DNA of 64,000 nt from JABWCQ01 sp964587105 (lineage in GTDB: Bacteria; Electryoneota; RPQS01): contig CAZPKG010000007.1 in the NCBI GenBank assembly GCA_964587105.1, positions 1 through 64,000 on the forward strand, read 5' to 3'. Of this stretch, positions 24,051 to 33,600 are shown one piece after another (within the stretch, counting starts at the first letter, position 1; each line of letters starts with the position of its first letter). The notes beneath the pieces are model-generated. The model was not told where the DNA came from. It was given only the letters and a program-made list of their open reading frames with translations, and ran no database searches. The position numbers were made by a program, and so were the translations under genes.

Positions 24051-25592
24051 TCAATCGTCAATCTGCGCTCTCTGCAATTTGCCGGAGTAGTCGATATAGC
24101 AGGCCTTGGTCTCTGAATAGAATTCATAGACCTCCCAGCCGCCTTCTCTATGACCGTTGCCTGTCGCTTTCATACCGCCGAACGGCATGTGCGCTTCGGC
24201 GCCGATGGTGGCCGCGTTGATGTAGGTGATTCCGGTTTCGATATCACGGAAGGCGCGGAAGGCTTGATCCACATTCTTCGTGAACACCGCGCTCGACAGG
24301 CCGTAGTCAATCTCGTTGCAGACCTTAATCGCTTCGTCAAAATTCTTAATCTTGATGACCGACACGACCGGTCCGAAAATTTCTTCCTGAGCGATGCGCA
24401 TGTTCGGCTTCACATCGGTGAAGATTGTCGGTTCGTGGAACCAACCGTCGGCATGTTCGCCCTTCGTGAGAGCCTTGCCGCCGTAGGCCAGCGTCGCGCC
24501 GTCTTCTTTCTTGCCGATTTCAACATACTCCATCACGGTCTTGCGCTGGCTTTCGCTCACGCACGGCCCCATTGTGATGCCTTCATCGTTGCCGTAACCG
24601 ATTTTCAATTTCTTCGCGGCCTTGATGTATTTTTCGACAAACAAATCGTGCACACCTTCCTGCACAATCACGCGCGAGGTCGCCGTGCAGCGCTGACCGG
24701 TCGTGCCGAAGCCGCCCCAAATTGCGCAATCCACAGCATGATCAAGATCGGCGTCGTTCATCACAATCTGACCGTTCTTTCCGCCGAGTTCCATTGACAC
24801 GCGCTTCAACTGATAGCTCGCGTCGCGGCCAATCACCTTACCCACTGCCGAGGAACCCGTAAATGAAATCACCGGAATATCGGGATGGTTGACAATGTGC
24901 GTGCCGACTTCTTTACCTGAGCCGTGCACGATGTTAATGATTTCCGGCGGGAAGCCCGCATCGAGAATCGCTTCAACCAAATTGTGCGCCGACAACGGAG
25001 TGATTTCGGCAGGCTTAAACACTACTGTGTTACCACTCATCAGCGCGGGAATAATCTTCCATGACGGAATCGCCATCGGGAAATTCCACGGCGAAATTAA
25101 ACCGCACACGCCGATCGGCATACGAATTGTCATGTTGAACTTGTTGTTCAGTTCTGAGGGAACGGTCTTGCCGAACATACGGTAGCCTTCACCGGCCGCA
25201 TACATCGCCGTGTCAATGGCCTCCTGCACGTCGCCGCGCGTTTCAAATATCGGCTTGCCCATTTCGCGCGTCATGTCAAACGCATATTGCTCTTTGCGCT
25301 CGTTCAAGATTTCAACGAGTCTGAAGAACAGCTTGGCCTTTGTCGGCGGGGGCACGAGTCGCCACGTCTTGTAGGCTTTCAGCGCCGACTTGACTGCCCG
25401 ATCCACGTCTTCCTTCGGGCTATGCGGGAATGTGCCGATCAAATCCGACCATTGAGCCGGATTACGATTCTCGATAATCTGACCATTCGCGGCGTCGCAC
25501 CACTTGCCCGCGATGAAATTCTGAAAAACTTTTGACTTGCTCTTGCCACCGTTCGGGGTAGCTTTCTTCTTCTTGTCGGCAGTTGTTGCCAC
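24051..25592 (-). CDS. NAD(P)-dependent aldehyde dehydrogenase, possibly allysine dehydrogenase
   Basis: A 513-residue ALDH-superfamily enzyme. SPWNFPMAIPSWKIIPAL, VVFKPAEITPLSA, FTGSSAVGKVIG (NAD site), MELGGKNGQIVMNDADLD (catalytic Glu), FGTTGQRCTATSRVI (catalytic Cys) and EEIFGPVVSV are all intact. The C-terminal GAEAHMPFGGMKATGNGHREGG resembles semialdehyde dehydrogenases of the 2-oxoglutarate/aminoadipate semialdehyde type. With lat nearby on the same strand, oxidation of allysine to 2-aminoadipate is a reasonable guess, not proven. The N-terminus has a Lys-rich extension of ~20 residues. The GTG start has AGGAGAG upstream, and a good promoter lies at 25668-25696. Confidence 0.9.
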   Translation of the reverse strand: MATTADKKKKATPNGGKSKSKVFQNFIAGKWCDAANGQIIENRNPAQWSDLIGTFPHSPKEDVDRAVKSALKAYKTWRLVPPPTKAKLFFRLVEILNERKEQYAFDMTREMGKPIFETRGDVQEAIDTAMYAAGEGYRMFGKTVPSELNNKFNMTIRMPIGVCGLISPWNFPMAIPSWKIIPALMSGNTVVFKPAEITPLSAHNLVEAILDAGFPPEIINIVHGSGKEVGTHIVNHPDIPVISFTGSSAVGKVIGRDASYQLKRVSMELGGKNGQIVMNDADLDHAVDCAIWGGFGTTGQRCTATSRVIVQEGVHDLFVEKYIKAAKKLKIGYGNDEGITMGPCVSESQRKTVMEYVEIGKKEDGATLAYGGKALTKGEHADGWFHEPTIFTDVKPNMRIAQEEIFGPVVSVIKIKNFDEAIKVCNEIDYGLSSAVFTKNVDQAFRAFRDIETGITYINAATIGAEAHMPFGGMKATGNGHREGGWEVYEFYSETKACYIDYSGKLQRAQIDD

Positions 25593-25667
25593 GATAATCT
25601 CTCCTGCGCTTATAACTGACGGGCGGCCAAAACCACCCGAATAACTCTATGCTACCTATAGCTCTAA

Positions 25668-25696
25668 ATAGTACAAAATTAAACCCCGAGAGTCAA
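25668..25696 (-). promoter_or_regulatory. Predicted promoter of the aldehyde dehydrogenase gene
   Basis: On the minus strand TTGACT (25696-25691), a 17-bp spacer and TACTAT (25673-25668). The start of transcription would be about 70 bp upstream of the GTG start codon. Confidence 0.5.
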
Positions 25697-25790
25697 CCCC
25701 ATTTTGGGCACCATGTAGTAATAAAATCAATAGTTTATCCTAAAATTTTGGCCGCCTGACGAGGCAGACATATATTAGAGGAGACAGAAA

Positions 25791-25819
25791 CGGGGCGAAC
25801 CCTCGCGAGTCACGCCCCG
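25791..25819 (-). terminator. Hairpin downstream of the caspase-like protein gene
   Basis: CGGGGCG and CGCCCCG pair across a 15-base loop, with a short TTTC after it on the minus strand. It is 27 bp past the stop. The T run is weak, so confidence is moderate. Confidence 0.5.
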
Positions 25820-25845
25820 TCTCTTCTCCCCAGACCTCCCAGCGG

Positions 25846-28800
25846 TTATGGCCCGACGGCAATAACTTGGTAATATACCTGTGTCTCAGGCGCGATGGCC
25901 TGATTCACAATCGTGTAATTGGGTGTTCCAACCGTGACAAGTGTTGTCCACGGGCCGCTGACCCCCGGCGAACTTTGTACGAGGTAATTTGCAGCCACTG
26001 GGACAGCGCTCCAGAACAGCCTAATATCGTTTCCGCTCCGCAATATGGTCAGGTCGGTAACTGCGGGCGGAATACCGGTCGAGTTAGCCGACTCGAAACC
26101 CCAGCAATCGAGTTCAACGAATAGCTCAGAAGTCAGAGTGAATGAGTGTGATCCAAACCCGCCGGCATCGCCAACCGGCAAGATAATCTCTTCGTTGCCG
26201 CCTGAAAGTGTTGCCGTTACAAAAGAATCTTCACAGTCATCGCATTGAACACTGAGGTTTGTTCCTGCCGTGCCATTCAACACTTGAACATAGACCTGCA
26301 TGTTCTCCCACCAGTAGTTATCCTGCAGGACGTCATACTCGGTAATTAAGTTGACAATTCCGCCGGGACCAAGATACTTGGGTGCGTCGGTTAAGTTAAA
26401 ACCGATATCATCCGCATTCGCAAGAAGCAAAGCGCCGCCCACATGTGAGCCAAATTCCTCGGATGTTCCCGACTGCCAACCTACACCGAAGCCAGCATAG
26501 TCTTGCGGATTCGAGGGGCTAGTTTCCAGAATTGCAGGAAGCGGAGGATTAATTGCTTTAACCGAGACGTTGAATGAATCGCTCAAGCTATGTAGAACAT
26601 AAACTCCCGAGTGTCCCGGTCCCGCATCCACTCGCCTGACATTTTGTCCGTTCACATAGCCTGCCGATCCGGGTACATTCCAATTCCAATGTGCTACTCT
26701 GACCCAATTCCCCAGAGTGTCTCTGCACATGACCTCACTGTTGCCGCAGCTTTTGGTCGGGCCGCTGTAAGTGATTTCCAATCGCGAGCCCGGTTGCACA
26801 ACAATTGTGTCGGCCTGACAGCGTTTCTTGAGCGAGAAGTTCCGCCAATATTGGGCTTTTTGAGTTGCCGTGGCCGCTCCGTTCAGCCAATCCTCCCAAG
26901 CTTGAGCCGTGACAGAATCCGCATGTGTCATACGAGACCGCAAGGCCGGAATAACCGCTCGTGCGTATGTCGAATCAGCTCGAATGAACGAGTCATACGC
27001 TTTGTTCGCTTCAAGGATGGCTTCCTGCAGAGATTTATTATTTTGCAATGCGCAAACTTTGGGATTCAACCAATTGTTGTACCCGCCGTCGCCTCCCGTG
27101 CTGTAAGTTGAATGTGCGTCGTCAGTCGCGGACGATGCGGTAACATCACACCCTTTGGCCACCAGATTCGCCCGTAATGAATCCACCATCTGCCCACCGA
27201 AACACTGCCCGAACTCCACGTCCATCTTGGTCAAACCGGAGTCCACCAATGTCTGCATCATGGCGGTTAACTCGGTTGGAGTGATGAGATCATTCCCAAG
27301 CATATTTATTCCGCCGGGATTCGCGTTGTTCACTCGCTGCTGACCGTGATTAGATACTACCATTTCAAAACTGGAAGTCTTGCCTGCGGCTTTGCAGGCC
27401 TTTATCTTCGAAGAGATGGTGTTGATTTGGGCTTGAATCTTCGCCTGTGTCGCCGAATCCACTGCCGCCGCCGGAATCGCCGTGCCGCGCGAATTGAACG
27501 GTGCAGTCGGGCGATTTCCTTTGAAATAGAAAACCTTCGTATTGGCTTCACACCAGTTGTGTGATCGTTTGTAACAGTAGAAATCCGTTAAGTCATCCCA
27601 GTAATCGGAACGATTGTTCGTTGAATCCACGCCACCCGACAACAAAATTGCGAAGCGGCATGTATCACAATCGGCACTCGGCGGCCAGTTGGCCGGACGC
27701 CAGTTTGGAGGATGAACCGGCGGCGGCGGCATCGGGATTATGGCAGGCGGAGCCGCCGCAAGAAATATCAGTGCGTTGTCACCCGAAGGTGCAAACGGAT
27801 CAATACCAATGACACCTTCCACGATCATCAACTGCTTCCAATAAGTAGGAAAGATTGATCCGCCAGCAATATGCAGGGCAAAATTCGGTGGAAAAATCTG
27901 ATTCGTTTGCCAAACTGCAAGATTGTGAACAAGCAAATTTTGCGAACCGTCTATCGCATAACACTCGACCTGCACGCTGGTGCCGGCAATGTCAGGCAGT
28001 ACCGAGTACAGCTCGGGAATCGTGTAAACGTGCCCGCTGCTCGAACACGGAATACCATTGTCCTCCACCACAAAGGTGAAACTTCCGGTCTGCCCATTAA
28101 ATCCCTGCACCAAAATGAAATATACCTGTCCGGCCACACTGCACCACGAAACGGAGCTTTGAAGTCCGCACGCATCGTCATTTCCAGCCACGCAAATCGG
28201 TGCCGAGCAATCGCCAGTATAGACGTTGATCTTCGTATCGTAGCTTGCCCCAAAGCAGGTGTGCGCGGTCATGGTATTGCCCGTGCCGGTCGTCACATAC
28301 CAAACTCCCGGAGCGCTTATCGATGTTCCGCAATCTGGTACATTGTCGAGAGTTGCCTCCGTTGTATTACCCGTCACAGGTGTAAACGGTTCAACAAACT
28401 GCGCACCTGAGCAGTTATCGTTCGGCGGAGTGTTCAACTCCGTGCGCTGAATCTCAAGTATATAGTTCCCCGCGTCTCCGTTCCAGCCATCCACCACGAC
28501 GAGAATCTCCTGGCCCGCCACGAGCGGAAGCCCGGGAATCTCCGATTGGAACCCGGTGACGCCGCAGTAATCGTCGTTACCGCAAAGCAGGTCCGTAGGA
28601 TTTTCCGGTGGACCGGGACTTGGAATATACACCAACAGGCCTGTGTCATAATCCGAATTACAAAGCGCAATTCGATATACTCCGTCGAGCGGAGCCGTAT
28701 AGCTGTAAGTAACATCCGGGCCGGAGCAGGTCAGGAGCTGGTCGTAGTAGCCCTGCCAGCACGGATTGGGCGGATACACAAGGTCAGAGACATTGAAATC

Positions 28801-29109
28801 GTTCGCATAACCAACCGTTGTTCCGCTGCCGGAAATCGAAGGATCCGGCGGGAGAACCATCGGGTCAAACCAACTTTCACCCCCTTGGTCCAAGCTGTGC
28901 ACGCGTTCGCGGATTTCCTGATGCGGCCTGAAGGCGCGTATCCGAGCCTTCAGCTCAATCTGCCGCGCTGCATCCTGCGTACTCAGCAGTTCGATTTGCA
29001 ATGCTTTCATCTGTATCGCAGTCGAAACTTCTGTCAGATCAGCTTTCGCTCCAAATCCCCGCCCCAAAAACAACAACAAAGCTCCCACCAAAATTATCCG
29101 AGTTTTCAT
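25846..29109 (-). CDS. Large exported protein with PPC-like modules and a caspase/legumain-like (C13-type) domain
   Basis: About 1087 residues from the ATG at 29109, which has GGGGAGAG upstream and begins a signal peptide (MKTRIILVGALLLFLGRGF). Two beta modules with paired Cys follow (about residues 100-225 and 240-350), each with a GxLLVYI/TKINVY strand and a GNDD motif like pre-peptidase C-terminal domains. Residues ~483-720 begin CDTCRFAILLSGGVDSTNN and contain SNHG (His588) and FGQCFGG (Cys636), the order and spacing of a caspase/legumain His-Cys dyad. A FnIII-like domain ends the protein. There is no T9SS sorting domain, unlike the neighbours. Protease activity is inferred from the motif only. 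Confidence 0.75.
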   Translation of the reverse strand: MKTRIILVGALLLFLGRGFGAKADLTEVSTAIQMKALQIELLSTQDAARQIELKARIRAFRPHQEIRERVHSLDQGGESWFDPMVLPPDPSISGSGTTVGYANDFNVSDLVYPPNPCWQGYYDQLLTCSGPDVTYSYTAPLDGVYRIALCNSDYDTGLLVYIPSPGPPENPTDLLCGNDDYCGVTGFQSEIPGLPLVAGQEILVVVDGWNGDAGNYILEIQRTELNTPPNDNCSGAQFVEPFTPVTGNTTEATLDNVPDCGTSISAPGVWYVTTGTGNTMTAHTCFGASYDTKINVYTGDCSAPICVAGNDDACGLQSSVSWCSVAGQVYFILVQGFNGQTGSFTFVVEDNGIPCSSSGHVYTIPELYSVLPDIAGTSVQVECYAIDGSQNLLVHNLAVWQTNQIFPPNFALHIAGGSIFPTYWKQLMIVEGVIGIDPFAPSGDNALIFLAAAPPAIIPMPPPPVHPPNWRPANWPPSADCDTCRFAILLSGGVDSTNNRSDYWDDLTDFYCYKRSHNWCEANTKVFYFKGNRPTAPFNSRGTAIPAAAVDSATQAKIQAQINTISSKIKACKAAGKTSSFEMVVSNHGQQRVNNANPGGINMLGNDLITPTELTAMMQTLVDSGLTKMDVEFGQCFGGQMVDSLRANLVAKGCDVTASSATDDAHSTYSTGGDGGYNNWLNPKVCALQNNKSLQEAILEANKAYDSFIRADSTYARAVIPALRSRMTHADSVTAQAWEDWLNGAATATQKAQYWRNFSLKKRCQADTIVVQPGSRLEITYSGPTKSCGNSEVMCRDTLGNWVRVAHWNWNVPGSAGYVNGQNVRRVDAGPGHSGVYVLHSLSDSFNVSVKAINPPLPAILETSPSNPQDYAGFGVGWQSGTSEEFGSHVGGALLLANADDIGFNLTDAPKYLGPGGIVNLITEYDVLQDNYWWENMQVYVQVLNGTAGTNLSVQCDDCEDSFVTATLSGGNEEIILPVGDAGGFGSHSFTLTSELFVELDCWGFESANSTGIPPAVTDLTILRSGNDIRLFWSAVPVAANYLVQSSPGVSGPWTTLVTVGTPNYTIVNQAIAPETQVYYQVIAVGP

Positions 29110-29140
29110 GGCCACTCTCCCCATTTGTGAACTTTGTGAA

Positions 29141-29169
29141 AAAATAGCGGCAGTTGTGGTGAGTTGCAA
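29141..29169 (-). promoter_or_regulatory. Predicted promoter of the caspase-like protein gene
   Basis: On the minus strand TTGCAA (29169-29164), a 17-bp spacer and TATTTT (29146-29141), about 30 bp before the chosen ATG. It supports starting the gene at 29109 rather than at the longer frame's start at 29283. Confidence 0.4.
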
Positions 29170-29300
29170 GCAAAATCGGAACAATCGAAAAATATATCGA
29201 AAATCCATCAAGCCGTGGAGCTTTATGATTCTATAGCACTTGCTCTGCTGACCCGACTGAAAGTACAGAACTTTGTGCGCCATGTGAAGAAAAGAGAGGC

Positions 29301-29333
29301 AAAAAAAAAGCTCCTCGATATTCTCGAGGAGCC
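29301..29333 (-). terminator. Rho-independent terminator of the symporter transcript
   Basis: On the minus strand GGCTCCTCGAG pairs with CTCGAGGAGC, followed by TTTTTTTTT. It is 26 bp after the symporter stop and ends the run that begins at the promoter at 35319-35347. Confidence 0.93.
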
Positions 29334-29358
29334 AGTCCAGAATCTGTAGCGAAAGTCA

Positions 29359-30657
29359 TTACCGATCTTCCTTCATCACCTGATGCCCTTCAGCGCTTGC
29401 GACATAGGCCGCACAGGTCATATCTCCCGTCACGTTGATCACCGTTCGCGACATATCCAAAATTCGATCGACACCGAGAATGATGCCGATTCCTTCGCCC
29501 GGAACACCAACCGACTGTAAAATCAACACAATCACAGGCAAAGAGCCGCCCGGAACACCGGCCGTTCCGATTCCCGCTACCACCGCCGCGAACACCACTG
29601 TCGCCTGCTGTCCGATGGAAAGCTCTATTCCAAAAAATTGCGCTAAAAACAGCACGACAATTCCTTCATAGAGTGCTGTGCCATTCTGATTCGCTGTGGC
29701 GCCAAGCGTCAGCACAAAACGTGAAATTTTCGGCGGCAATTTCAATTCTTCTTCGGCAACTCTGAGCGCGGTCGGCAGCGTTACGTTGGAAGAGCTTGTT
29801 GAAAACGCGGTCAATATCACGTCGCGCATTCTGTGAAAAAACTTCCACGGATTGACCTTGACAAACAGTCGTAAGATCAATCCATACACACCGAACATTT
29901 GTAGCGCGAGCACGCTCAGCACAACGAGTACGAATTTGCCCAGAATAAACACAACGTCCACGCCCAACTTCGCGACCACGCTGAACACCAGCGCAGCCAC
30001 TCCGTAGGGCGCAAGCTTCATCGCAATCGAGATCATCTTCATCACGACCTCGTAGAACCCCGCGAGCCACTCTTCAAACACACGCGTGCGCTCCGACCGC
30101 ACAAGCGCCAGCGCCACGCCCACGAACAGCGCGAAAAACATCAGTGCCAGGATTCCGCCGCCGGTGTAATCGCTCTCGAACGCCAAGGCCGCATCGGCAA
30201 ACGGATTACGGGGAATAATATCCAGCAGCGTCTGCACCCAATCTTTGGTCTTGCCCGCGTTTTCCACTGCTGTGCTGACCGTTTTGCCCGTCATGGCCGA
30301 CATTAACGACTCGCGCGCAACCGGATCAAGTCCGGCGCCGGGTTTGATCCAATTTGCCGCCGTGATGCCGATCAAAACCGAAATCGAAGTCGCGACAACG
30401 GTGAAAGCAAAAGTTCTAAGCCCAATTCTACCTAACGCTTTTGCGTCGCCCAACTCCGCCACGCCCAAGGCCAGTGCGCAGAAGATCAGCGGAATCACCG
30501 TCATAAATATCAGCCGCAAAAATATCTGGCCAATCGGCGAGAGCACATAGCGAATCAAGCCATCCAGCCACGGCTGTCCGGCAAACAAGAAATTCGCGAA
30601 CAGCCCGCCCGCGATTCCAAATACCAATCCCAACAATATTTTTTTATGTAATGACAT
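29359..30657 (-). CDS. Dicarboxylate/amino acid:cation symporter (DAACS family)
   Basis: A 432-residue inner-membrane sodium- or proton-coupled transporter for dicarboxylates or acidic amino acids (GltP/GltT/DctA type). Eight transmembrane segments and the two re-entrant loops are visible: AFSTSSSNVTLPTALR (the Ser-rich HP1 loop), LGATANQNGTALYEG (the NMDGT-like motif in TM7, here NQNGT), GIGTAGVPGGSLPVIVLIL (HP2) and LGVDRILDMSRTVINVTGDM (TM8 substrate site). It ends 26 bp before a strong terminator and follows the beta-helix T9SS gene by 12 bp, so it is probably the last gene of that operon. Confidence 0.93.
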   Translation of the reverse strand: MSLHKKILLGLVFGIAGGLFANFLFAGQPWLDGLIRYVLSPIGQIFLRLIFMTVIPLIFCALALGVAELGDAKALGRIGLRTFAFTVVATSISVLIGITAANWIKPGAGLDPVARESLMSAMTGKTVSTAVENAGKTKDWVQTLLDIIPRNPFADAALAFESDYTGGGILALMFFALFVGVALALVRSERTRVFEEWLAGFYEVVMKMISIAMKLAPYGVAALVFSVVAKLGVDVVFILGKFVLVVLSVLALQMFGVYGLILRLFVKVNPWKFFHRMRDVILTAFSTSSSNVTLPTALRVAEEELKLPPKISRFVLTLGATANQNGTALYEGIVVLFLAQFFGIELSIGQQATVVFAAVVAGIGTAGVPGGSLPVIVLILQSVGVPGEGIGIILGVDRILDMSRTVINVTGDMTCAAYVASAEGHQVMKEDR

Positions 30658-30669
30658 TCGGTAGGCTTT

Positions 30670-33600
30670 CTATTTCAGCAGCATTACTTTCACCCGTCCC
30701 ATTTCCTCACCCGCGCGCACCGTCACCCAATACACTCCAGAGGCAAGCACTCCGCCGTCCACACCAATCATGTGTACTCCCGCCGGATAGTATTGCTGAA
30801 GGCGCACGGCTTCGCGGCCCAATACGTCGTGCATCACTATAGAAACATCGGCGGAGTGCGGGAGAGACAGTTCAAGCTGTGTGCTGCTGTTGAATGGATT
30901 GGGGCCGGTCAGCTTGAGTCCAAACTCCTGTGGAACAACTGTTGAGTTCGCATCCAACGCCGGATCAGAGACTACAAACCTGCGCCGTTCAAAACTCTCG
31001 CGCGGTGTTTCCGGCCTCTGTGAAATTGCCACAACCCACCAGTTATACTCGCCGTTAAATAGCTGTAAGATTGCCCTGCGCTGTGTTCCGGTGTGAATCG
31101 TCGTGTCAATCTCATTGCCCACTAATCTCAAACTGTAGGTCACTGTGTCGCCCGGATCGTAATCAATGGCTTCATTCCAGACAAACACAATCGAATCACC
31201 CGGATGAAAACTTCCGTTTCGTTCAGGATAGGCTAAGTTAAACGGTTGCGGCACATGATATGGTCTTGTCCCTGAGAAGAGTCCGATATCTGCCCGCGTG
31301 CCGTCTGCGTCAAGTGGCAACAGAGAGTCCGCTGCGTGCATCGCGTGTGACGTGGAAAGCAAATGATAATCGCGTGCAACCGCGTTCACAAAACCGGGCT
31401 CCATGATCAAATTCATCCGGCTGTCACAAGAGTCCCCGTTGAAATTTACAGCAGGTGGTAAACCAACCGGCTCCCACGGCATCGCAATCGGTTCATCACT
31501 TAAACAGAAATAGAACTCGCGCTCGAGCGGATCGGCGACTCGTATCGGCAACTCGCCGTTGTCGGCGAACAGACTGGAATTTGCACCCGGAACAGAGTTC
31601 TCTGTCGCGAACATTACCGCGCCAGAACCTCCCGCGCGATGATTGACGCACGTCGATTTGCGAATTGCGGATATCCCTTCATCAAGAAAAATTCCCCCGC
31701 CGTTGCGCGCGGCATAGTTGCTATCGAGCAGGCAATACTCAAGCTGAATCTCTGCGCTATCAGAATAAATTGCACCGCCGTCAAGTGCGTGATTGCGAGT
31801 CAGTGTGCTTGTCCTCAGTGTGCCCGTAACAAGATTGTCCAACCAAATTGCACCGCCGGCACTGTCGGCGAAGTTGTTGTTGAAGACCGCTGAATCGGTA
31901 GTGCAATTCCCTCGGCTGACCGAAATCGCGCCGCCAATTGAGGCATGATTCCCTGTGTAAACACTGCCAACATCAAGAACACTTCCGCCATATGTCCCAA
32001 TCGCGCCGCCAAGTACTTTTGCCGAATTGTTGCGGAACCGCGTACGATTGACGGTCGTCAGATTTGTTGGCACGAACAGTCCGCCGCCGTATGTTGCGCG
32101 GCACGAATCAATCACACAATCCAAAATTTCACAACCGACCGAAAAAATAGCTCCACCCGCAAACGCAGAATCCCGAACAAACTCACAATTTGAGATCTCG
32201 GCAAAGTTCGCGAAGATCGCGCCGCCTTGACCGTAGGCATTATTCTCGTTAACAACTGCTACGTTGTTTTCAAAACGACTGTCTCGAACCGAACTATTGG
32301 GTTCGGTCAAGCACAGCGCTCCGCCGATCAATCCGCTGTTCCCTGTGAAACTGCAAGATTGAATGTCGGCAAAACCGTGTATCTTCGTATTCAGCGCGCC
32401 CGGGCCGTCAGGATTAGCATTTACAGAAAATGTGCAGTGACTAAACACCGCGCGAGCGTTTTCAATCGTAACGGCGGAGTTTCCCGTTACTCGCCGAATC
32501 GCACAATTCTCAAACGTCGAAGCAGAATTTCCCCCTAAATCGATCCCGTCCCATGTCGAGCCCGGCAATTCAAAATAGCGGTCGAAGATAATTGAATCGC
32601 GCTCTGTGCCCAGTGCGAACAACTTTCCCGAGACATATAATCCCGCACCCGGCGCGAACAGCAATTTTGATCCCGCCATGATAATTAGCGTGTCTTGCCA
32701 TTCAACGCGCAACGAACAAGCAATGATATAATCTCCCGGATACCACACTCCGTTCTTGGAGCCGCAATTCCCCGTGAACGGCAACGACGCATCGTTTTCA
32801 ATAGCTCCCATATCCGGCCAACTTCCCACCGGAGCGACGCGCAATTCTCCCGCAAAATCATTCCCACTCGAATTGCTCGTATCCGCGCCAAACAAACACG
32901 GGCTGTTATCATTCAAACGAAAATCACCCAAGTCCGCATTCACAAATTCGGGATTCCGCGAAATGTTTCTGAGAGAATCGCACCCGACGAGAGCCACATT
33001 GAGGCGTGTTTCTTGAAGCAATCCTTCAGGCACAAATCCCGTCAGTTCAGTTCCCCCGCCAGAGAATATATTTGAATACTTGATTTGCGAAGTCGCAAGT
33101 TCGGCAAAATAGATCAGTGAATCTTCGCCCGTCACAATTGAACTCGTCAGCGTGCCCGCACCGTTGAAACTGACAGCCGAACCTTCACCAGCGAAGTTTC
33201 CGTCAATCGTCACAAATCTCAACACCGGAGCCGAACCAATCGCTCCATAAACCGCCCCGCCCCGACCGGCCTGGTTGTCACAGATGATTGAATTTTCAAT
33301 CACACAGCGCGCGCTTTCCACAAAGTAGAATCCGCCGCCGTCTTCAGTTGCGGAATTGCCGTTTATCACTGTTCGCAAAACCGGCGACGTATTGTTGCTT
33401 CCGCGAGCCGCAATTCCGCCGCCCACGCGGGCATCGCACAATCTGAGTGAACACGCTTCAATTGTCGCCCGCGTGTTATCCAAATAGATCGCGCCGCCGA
33501 GGTCTGCCGTACATTCTTCAATCACACAGTCGCGCATGTAGCCCGCAACCGGAGACGAGCGCAACTGCACCGCGCCGCCGCGCTGAATCGCGATGTTATT

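Noticed and set aside
27871..28410. Plus-strand frame of ~180 codons inside the caspase-like gene
   Set aside because: It lies opposite a well-supported gene, has no start signal, and its composition is that of an antisense shadow.
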